Notes under the pieces: model-generated
Databases searched by the model: none
Told to the model about the DNA's origin: nothing
Seen by the model: the letters and a program-made list of their open reading frames with translations, nothing else
DNA from: Asterias rubens
Taxonomy: Eukaryota; Echinodermata; Asteroidea; Forcipulatida; Asteriidae
Direction of reading: 5' to 3'
NCBI RefSeq assembly: GCF_902459465.1
Contig: NC_047065.1
Coordinates: 3,530,309 to 3,594,308, forward strand
Length of the DNA stretch: 64,000 bases
Shown here: positions 56,987-64,000 of the stretch, piece by piece
How positions within the stretch are numbered: position 1 is the stretch's first letter
Layout: each line of letters starts with the position of its first letter
Program-made: the position numbers and the translations under genes

Positions 56987-58035
56987 GCGGTTATTTTTGA
57001 ACAGTTTGAAATTTGTCAAGGTTGAAAGATGTATTTTAAATATGTGGTTTTTTTTTAATTGATTATTTAAAAAAAAAAATTCAAGGTAAAAAGATGTGTC
57101 TTTTTTTATTAATTATTGTTTTTATTTGTCAAGTTTAAGAGTTGTTTTTTAAAGGTGCTGTCTTGTTGCAGTTATCCTGAACACTTCATTGTTACATAAA
57201 ATTGTCACCTTTAATCAGCCTTGAATTTTAAGCTGGCAGAATGTACAGTACCATGTTATGTAGAATGGGGTGTGGCTTCAAGTTTGGCAGAATTTAATTT
57301 AACACGCCGCTTTTTAATTACATTATTCAGCGCTTGGTTTTAATTAAGCATTCCATTCAATAACTCAATATTCAAGAATGACAAAGCACCATTATTATCT
57401 ATTGTGTACCATAGTACCAAATAGAATCAAGGGTTGTAAAATGGCTCAACAAGTTTTCAGATGTGCCCCAGTCTTTTTGATTTGAGGTGTGCGATTCAAG
57501 TGCACATTGTTGGTCGTTTGTAGGGTTGTTTGAAACATCAGAATTTTTGGCGAACTTAAAGTTTTTACTGGATGTTTTCATAAAATGCATGAGTCTGTCA
57601 GCTTTTTCACGGAGAGAATTTGGAAGGGTCCTTGGGTGTTTTGTATTTTGGCTAGCAGTCATCTTTTCCTCCGTTGGTCTGTTTGCAAATTGTGTCTGCA
57701 GGAAGATCTTGGGTCAATTTCATAAAGGGTTAGAACTAGTCCCAGGAGATATTAAAAACTTACGGCGAGTAACTCGTCCTAACTCGGAGATAAGACTTGT
57801 CTTTTAACGATTTGTGAAGTCCACCCCAGGTCATGTAGCTCTTTGGTAAAAAAAACATAATGTCTCACTGGTTACATGGTCTGAATAGACTAAAAGCAGC
57901 TTTTGATTTTATTGTTTTGGACACATTTTTTTGTTTGTGTAATTATACCGCGTTGTGTCTCTTATCTTCACTCTATGGTAACTAAACACCAAATAGATAG
58001 ACTTGGATACGAACTGTATGCCCGCTCTAGTGATA

Positions 58036-58403
58036 AACGGCAGTGGACACTATTGGTAATTACTCAAATATTTATTAGCATAAAACCTTTCTTGGTAACG
58101 AGTAATGGGGAGCTGTTGATAGTAAACAACATTGTGAGAAACTGCTCACTCTGAAGTAATGTAGTTTTTGAGAAAGAAGTTGTCCTCCATGAATTTGATT
58201 TAAAAACCTCAGATTTAGAAGTTGAGGTCTTAAAATCAAGCATCTGAAAGCACACAACTTTGTGTGACAAGGGTGTTTTTTCTTTCAATATTATCTCACA
58301 ACTTCGATGACCAATTGAGCTCAATTTGTTATTTTATGCATGTTTGGATACACCAAGTGAGAAAACTGGTCTTGACAATTACCAATAGTGTCCAGTGTCT
58401 TTA
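58036..58403. mobile_element. MITE family A copy
   Basis: About 368 bp, from 'aacggcagtggacactattg' to 'accaatagtgtccagtgtct', with a decayed central hairpin ('aaaacctcagatttagaagt' / 'tgaggtcttaaaatcaagc'). Confidence 0.86.
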
Positions 58404-59181
58404 AGCAATTGTTGTTTCGGCCCCAGTATCATGGAGAAATCAACTCAAGTTTATTATTCCATGCCAGTACCAAATTCATGAAATCAGATAACTTACTTAA
58501 TTTAAATCCCCTGAATGTTCTTCTTCACAACTTTAAAATATTGTTTATCAAGTTTGATTTACAAATATTTAACTTAAATGTAAAAAAAACAATTATCAAG
58601 AGCAGATTTTGTGCATGCACCGGTAATAAAAAAATTTGGTTTGACCCAAAGAAGTTTCATTATTAAGTGTATTTAAATCTTGCCATGAATTACTTTCATT
58701 CAACTATTGACTGTAAACACATTATTAATACGAGTGTACTATGACTTTTATAGTATCAATCAATGCAGCAGCTGTTCACAGAAGTTTCAAATTATGGAAA
58801 CAAAACACAATTTGCCTTCAAGAACAAGCCACAAAATGCAATTATTAACACTGAACAGTGGAAGTTTGTTTTGTCTCTATATTCGCTGCAAGCCACACTC
58901 ATTCAAACATACAAAATAATAGTACATGAAGGCATCGTTACATTTCAAATATAAATTTTAGTTATTATTAATCAAACGCTTAGTGTTCTGCAAGGATTTT
59001 AAAACTATTCTTGAATATTGAATAGGTCGGGATTTCCATAAGTTGGTGTTGCGATATTAGGGAATAGGCCTTTCAAGCCATTTGTGAGTTAGATTTGAAA
59101 TATGTTCCAGGAGTTTGAATGTAAGTGGTAAGTTGTGGTGACTGAGCAAGTCATTGTACCAGACAAGATTAAAATCTTAGG

Positions 59182-59292
59182 CTGTGTCCGAATTGGCGAC
59201 TTCCGCTACAGCTACGGCTAGATCAGTGTTGAAGAATGGCAGACGCGCGTGCCCTAGCTGTAGCCAAAATCGCCAATTTGGACACGGCCTTA
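59182..59292. mobile_element. Short hairpin MITE ('ggctgtgtccgaattggcga')
   Basis: The left arm 'ggctgtgtccgaattggcga' + 'cttccgctacagctacggct' is mirrored by 'agctgtagccaaaatcgcca' + 'atttggacacggcc'. About 110 bp. A relative lies at about 62611-62726 ('atccaagttggcgacttcgg' / 'agccgtagcctccaattcag'). Confidence 0.8.
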
Positions 59293-60385
59293 CTTGTTAA
59301 AAAGTTTTGGCCATGACATGAACAATCGCTAGTCACTTACTGAATGAATTTTGTGTAACGTAATTTACCCAGAAGTTTCAGCTTCATTAGTCGTCAATTT
59401 TTTGAGAAAAAGGTAATGAAAAAGGAGAGTTGTGTAAATTTGTGTGTAAGTGCTTAAGTAACTTTTGTCTCCTGAGACATAAAAATAAGTGTTGGGAATT
59501 TGTTGTGGTATTGTTTTACTCACTTCTCAAAAACTACAGCACCCCAGCAAGTAATATTTATCATTATTTTCAAACTATGTAAGTTTAATGTAATCTGTTG
59601 ACACTGTGTTTTGTGTGGTACAACAAGTAACCAAACCCTTTAAGGTCCTGTTTGCCATTATGGTTTTTATTGTGGTGAGGTCAACTAATTTTAAACTGTT
59701 TTAGTGTACTCGCCTCTCACAGTCACACCTTTTGGATTGAAAGTCAGCACTTGTATATTGAAAAAGGAAACTTCAAAGTTTTACATTCTGGGTATGTTAG
59801 TTTTGAAGTGCAGTTTCCAGTGCATCATTGGACAAAAATTGTAAAGAACAATAAATGGTAACGATGTTCAGAATTCTGAATCGATAGTTTTACAGAAAAT
59901 CAAACTTAAATTTTCAATTTGAAAATGTCTGCCATATTAGATCAGATTGCATGTTTACTTATAATTATTCTTATTAACTTGACAGTGTAACTTCAAGCTT
60001 TGTACAGCTTTAATGTGTACATCATGTAAATATTTCTTAGTATTAGTATCACACAATGTACAATACAATACCCTCTTTGCTTATATTAATTCCATTGGCT
60101 TATAACAATGAATTTTTTTTCTTCTTGAGTATTTATTAACAGTTGTGCCCGGGAGTTTACTAGTTGTTACATACTCAGTCTACAAAGTAAGACGGTCTAA
60201 CTGTCAGAAATTGCGTTGACTTTGTGAAACTAGAACTTACACAATTGAATGTTTACTTTTTAGTTATTAGTTGCAAAAAAGATTGCACACAAAATCTCAG
60301 TGTGTGTGCTCATACGATGTATTGAATTATCAATTGAATGTCATTTTCGGTCAAATAGAAAAAGAAAAATTTGTTTTGTTTGAGT

Positions 60386-60578
60386 TAGACTTGTGGACAA
60401 GTCGTTAATGGTCCCACGCAATGAGATAGTCGAGTTGTGGCGGTGCTCTCGCGAGATCACTGCTCTCGCGCGAATTGCTGGTTGCCCGACTTCTCACCAG
60501 CAGTTCGCGATCTCACAAGCACCGCCACAACTCGACTATCTCACCGCATGGGACCATTAACATCTTGTCCACAAGCCT
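60386..60578. mobile_element. Hairpin MITE with CpG-rich arms
   Basis: The left arm 'gacttgtggacaagtcgtta' + 'atggtcccacgcaatgagat' + 'agtcgagttgtggcggtgct' is mirrored by 'agcaccgccacaactcgact' + 'atctcaccgcatgggaccat' + 'taacatcttgtccacaagcc'. A lone end ('agacttgtggacaagtcgtt') lies at 6689 in NDUFAF6 intron 3. Confidence 0.85.
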
Positions 60579-61363
60579 ATGTTTGAGTAGGTTTTCAATT
60601 TTTGTTAATGTGGACCGTAAATCCGTTAGAGAAAATATTGTTTCTTCACCATAGGTTATTGTTTAGTTTGTAAAAAAACATAATAAAGCTTTTAAGTTTT
60701 AATCATCTGTGAAACTGTGTTGTCACTTTGTTTTATTTCTTGAGTACAATTAATGAAGTTTTTCAATAGGGATGTTGCTGAAGTGAATGCCATTGCTGAT
60801 CACTGGAGGGTTTCGTGAAGGGCGCTAATTTTGAAAGAGGCAATAAAGGGGATTTAGTTTGTCAGTTAATGTTGCTGTAACCATAAGCTACAAACGAAGC
60901 TACAAACTTAAACTGGGAAATTCTAGCCCCACCCCCTCCCTCGCCCCGGCCCGGCCAACCCCACTTTCTTGCCCCTTTGTTCAAATCAGATTCTAATTGT
61001 TCCTCCATGTTCGATGTCAATTAATTATAGCATTTGGGCAGGATATCAAGTTCTACACTGTAGGTTTTGATTGGTGTATATTTACACTGAAAGCCTGTGT
61101 AGCTTAAAATTCTTCCAACAACCCCCCTTCTTTCATATGGATCACTCCTTCTACCCCGCCCCTTCTAGTTTAGCAACACAATTTCCTAAACCATTCCTTG
61201 TGCTGCAGTGATCAAAGTCCTGTGCGACAAAATTTCCCACCTCTACCGGATTTGCAGAGTTCAGTGGTCCCCCTAAACATTCAATTCCTGATTATGCACG
61301 TTCAACTCGACGGGCTACCAGCGATCTAGTATACATTGGCGAGTGTGACACAAGTCGGAGAAG

Positions 61364-63468
61364 ATGGTTCGTAAATTTGCTGTTGATATTGTTTTAAAAT
61401 TAACTCTTTTTATGGGTGTTCGGCTTTAATGGAAATTTTCTAAATTCGGCTGGGTTTTACTGTAACTAGTATGTATGATGTAAGTTAATTAAAAACCCAT
61501 TTCGCGTAAGGGAATAGTACTTGGGTGCTGGTATTTCATGTGGGTTGATGGAGCACCGCTTGTTAAAAATGCACTCGGTCAGTTGACGAGAAGCGAAGGG
61601 GGTGGGGATGTGTTCAGCAGTAGCTTGACTAACTCGATCTGCCAGAAGATGTAAACTAGCTGAACCAAATACTTCCTACAACACTTAAAGAGATCCTAGT
61701 CATTATTTTGAGCAGAAGATTGTTTAGGTCACTAATTCAATTCAATTCTAGCTAGATAATCAATTCAAACCATTTTTTGTGTGATTTACTTCAATTTACA
61801 AATACAAAAACAACCCAATGCAATGGCTTTGTCCATGACTTATTTCTGACCAGCGAGTGACCATATTTTTGACAACCGTATTTTGCCAAACTGGGACATG
61901 TCATCTTGCTACACTTAAAAATATCCTCAACATTGTCGAACTCGTCAGCATAATGTTTTGTATACAATATGGACACAAATGCAAGTTGGATAAATCTGTA
62001 TTTCAGACTTCCTTTTTAAAATTTATTACAAGCTAAAGGCCCAATCACACAGGCCTCGATAACGATAACAAAAACGAGAATGTTAACAATGCACGCCCTC
62101 GATTGGTTGAATGAGCGTGGGCCTATTCTGCTTGGAGCAATAGACCGATCCATTAAGCCCCGCCCCATTGCGTATTGACCAATCACAATGCAACGAAGGT
62201 CCGACACTAAGGTCCAACATGCGTGTGCGTCTGCTTGGCGCGCGCGGCAGAGTTGTGCAGAAAGGCATTGGAGAGCCCCACGTGTTCTTGCTCACACGTG
62301 CGTCGTGGGCGGAGCCTACTGGATCGGTCTATTCAACCAATAGAATGCGTTCTCTTTGTGTCGTAAGCGTTAGGGCCTATCAATTTCGTTATCGCTGCAG
62401 TGTGACTTGGTCTTGACTGCGGTAATTAACAAAAATTATGTAAAAACTTTGCATATACCACCACTTTTTCACTCATTTTTACAAAGAGGAATATCTCATT
62501 TTGAGTAAATCAAATTCTTTTTTATTTCACAATGAATGAAAAAGTGGTGGCAGGATATGGAAACTTTTCTTATTTATGTTTCAAAGTGTCAGCAGTAATG
62601 ATGTTAGTAGGCCTTATCCAAGTTGGCGACTTCGGCTGCAGCTATGGCTGTTCCTACATGTATTTAAGGAAGTTGCTATGGGCGCCCTTAACTTCTGTAG
62701 CCGTAGCCTCCAATTCAGACCTGGCATAAATTTTCATTGATGTTTTATTACAGCCTCAAACAGCGCAATCTCCCCAAGATGATCAGGAGAAGCTTCTTGA
62801 TGAGGCTCAACATGTCGTCAAGATGCAGTCTTTCCAGATGAAAAGATGCCTGGTGAGGTTCTTTATAAAACCATGTAACTTAAAATCATACAAGGGTTCC
62901 ATTTCATGAAGCTTGTAAGTAAAGTAAACATGGTTAGCTCCGAGAACAGAGCCTCACTTTCATGGCTCTGCTTACGGGCAACACATTCACCATTCGCCGC
63001 TTACTGTACAAGTGCCAACTTTCTGTGGTAGCTGTGTAAGCAAAGAATACCTAGTGATGTGGAGTACGCAATTTGAGCAGTTGGGCGTATGCTCCCCAGT
63101 GAGTTGAGAAAGTTAGAAGAATGTTTTAAAAGTTTTCCGGTAAACAGGGATAATAATGTTGTAAACTGCCTTGATTTCGCTATGGTCACTATGTTAGAAC
63201 CAGTTATTACTAATATTATTATTTTTTTTTTGAGTATCCTTTCAAGGGTTGAGACCTCGTGACAAGTTAGCTTTCCTTTTACGTGTCGCCAACTTTCCAT
63301 TCACATCATTTGTAGTTTTACTTGTCTCAATCAACAGTCATAGATTGGTTGATCTTGATTTCTTTATACAGGACAAAGGCAAGTTGATGGATGGTCTAAA
63401 GCATGCGTCCAACATGCTGGGAGAGCTACGCACCTCGATGCTGTCTCCAAAAAGCTATTATGAGCTCT
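61364..63468 (+). CDS. VPS35: Vacuolar protein sorting-associated protein 35, first three exons (partial)
   Basis: Core subunit of the retromer, which sorts cargo from endosomes to the Golgi and plasma membrane. Exon 2 (62754-62852) reads [20 protein letters not shown] then [13 protein letters not shown]. Exon 3 (63372-63468) reads [20 protein letters not shown] then [12 protein letters not shown] and ends in phase 1. Both match the start of animal VPS35 almost residue for residue, including the PRLYLL-arm-preceding helix region. As in human, coding exon 1 should hold only the ATG. The best candidate is ATG 61364-61366, directly followed by GTTCGT, a non-consensus donor, so the exact first exon is less sure than the others. 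Exon sizes (99 and 97 nt) agree with what I recall of the human gene. The rest lies beyond the right edge. Confidence 0.92.
62036..62415. mobile_element. Inverted-repeat element carrying a nested MITE
   Basis: The outer left end 'aaaggcccaatcacacaggc' + 'ctcgataacgataacaaaaa' and right end 'atttcgttatcgctgcagtg' + 'tgacttggtctt' match the ends of the element at 21029-21122. The ~195 bp MITE at 62139-62333 lies inside. It is in VPS35 intron 1. Confidence 0.75.
62139..62333. mobile_element. ~195 bp MITE with 'aatagaccgatccatta' ends, copy 2 (inverted to copy 1)
   Basis: Left end 'aatagaccgatccattaagc', right end 'gcctactggatcggtctatt'. The body is the reverse complement of 39486-39679: 'gcatgcgtgtgcgt'-type sequence, then 'cacgtgttcttgctcacacg' and 'tgcgtcgtgggcggagcct'. 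Confidence 0.88.
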
Positions 63469-63602
63469 GTATCCTTGTTAACAATTATTTTGTCAGCAGC
63501 CAACTTTATTTGGGAGCGTCTTTAAAGTCACATGCCTGGAATGTCCCCTGTAAGAAATGTGCCAAACTCTGTGGCAGTGGGATTCAGATTATACCATTGG
63601 TC

Positions 63603-63985
63603 TGTTAACCTATTAATTTTGATTTGTTAACCAGTATGTTAACCTTAACCATTTCAGCCTTAACTTGAGTCATTCTATAAACCTTGCATCATTCTGTTAA
63701 CTTGAACCATTCCAGTTTGTTGTTAACCACAAAAATTCTGTTAACGTTAACCAGTATGTTAACTTTAACTATTCTGTTTACCTTAACAAGTCTGAAAACC
63801 TGAACCATTCTGTTGACCTGAACCTTTCTGCTAACCTGAACCATTCTATTTGCCTGAACCAGTCTGTTAACATTAACCAGTCTGTTTGACCTGAACTAGT
63901 CTTTTATCACCTGAACCATTCTGTTAACCCTAACCAATATCTTTACCTTAATCAGTATGTGAACCTTAACCATAATGTTACAGAT
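63603..63985 (+). repeat. 18 bp minisatellite (tctgttaacctgaaccat)
   Basis: Degenerate tandem units of about 18 bp, clearest from 63790 to 63985: 'tctgaaaacctgaaccat', 'tctgttgacctgaaccttt', 'ctgctaacctgaaccat', 'tctatttgcctgaaccag', 'tctgttaacattaaccag'. Units are noisier on the left and the array may continue past the right edge. It lies in VPS35 intron 3. Confidence 0.85.
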
Positions 63986-64000
63986 ATGCAGGTCTGTGAT

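Larger units (their letters stand above)
56987..61363. other. Spacer, MADF-BESS 3' UTR to VPS35 leader
   Basis: 4.4 kb without a convincing gene. It holds a decayed hairpin repeat (57715-57830), a family A MITE (58036-58403), a foldback fragment (59400-59643), two hairpins (59182-59292 and 60386-60578) and an aataaa at 60680 that may end the MADF transcript. The last ~400 bp are C-rich and likely include the VPS35 promoter. Confidence 0.5.

Noticed and set aside
61440-61490. Extra exon of the MADF-BESS gene resembling its 3' end (ctgtaactagta...gatgtaagtt)
   Set aside because: The similarity is about 20 bases with no open frame continuing, and it lies in the first intron of VPS35.
1-64000. 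CRISPR arrays, operons, prophage or viral genes
   Set aside because: No spaced direct repeats of the CRISPR type, no polycistronic gene clusters, and no viral or transposase-coding frame; the repeats are non-autonomous eukaryotic elements.

Overview
This window is animal nuclear DNA. Genes are split by many short exons with GT-AG introns, and the introns and spacers are full of small inverted-repeat transposons, tRNA-headed SINEs and microsatellites. Protein sequences fit a deuterostome invertebrate. The repeat types (a tRNA-headed SINE whose body reads 'ctccacc..gagtaaatgggtacc', and several MITE families) suggest an echinoderm, most likely a sea star. I did not search a database, so the species is inference.

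Ten protein-coding genes were assembled by hand from exons whose splice phases agree. From left to right they are: GOT2 (minus, 5' three exons only, runs off the left edge); NDUFAF6 (plus, complete, 7 exons); a secreted F-type-lectin-fold/PAN protein (minus, complete, 5 exons); GINS3 (plus, complete, 2 exons); CENPL (minus, complete, 9 coding exons plus a probable 5' UTR exon); CTDP1/FCP1 (plus, complete, 6 exons); MRPS17 (minus, complete, 2 exons); a NECAB EF-hand/ABM protein (plus, complete, 11 exons); a MADF-BESS DNA-binding protein (plus, 2 exons); and VPS35 (plus, first three exons only, runs off the right edge).

The layout is regular. The first eight genes alternate strand as four head-to-head pairs (GOT2/NDUFAF6, lectin/GINS3, CENPL/CTDP1, MRPS17/NECAB), with 0.2-0.8 kb between start codons or first exons, and three tail-to-tail spacers between the pairs. 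The genes do not form one pathway. They are mostly housekeeping genes: mitochondrial metabolism and complex I assembly, mitochondrial ribosome, DNA replication, kinetochore, transcription, and endosomal sorting. Several (GOT2, GINS3, VPS35, a NECAB paralogue) lie on chromosome 16q in humans, which suggests an old linkage group.

The non-coding fraction is mostly mobile-element debris. It holds about ten copies of a ~390 bp MITE ending in a GGCAGTGGACACTATTGGTAA-type inverted repeat, two copies of a ~370 bp second MITE, several long hairpins, nested insertions with a visible host element, and a 590 bp direct duplication carrying near-perfect palindromes in CENPL intron 1. A 94-95 bp minisatellite directly abuts, and appears to be built from, the exon 2 splice donor of GOT2. 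I saw no bacterial, viral or CRISPR sequence and no toxin gene.
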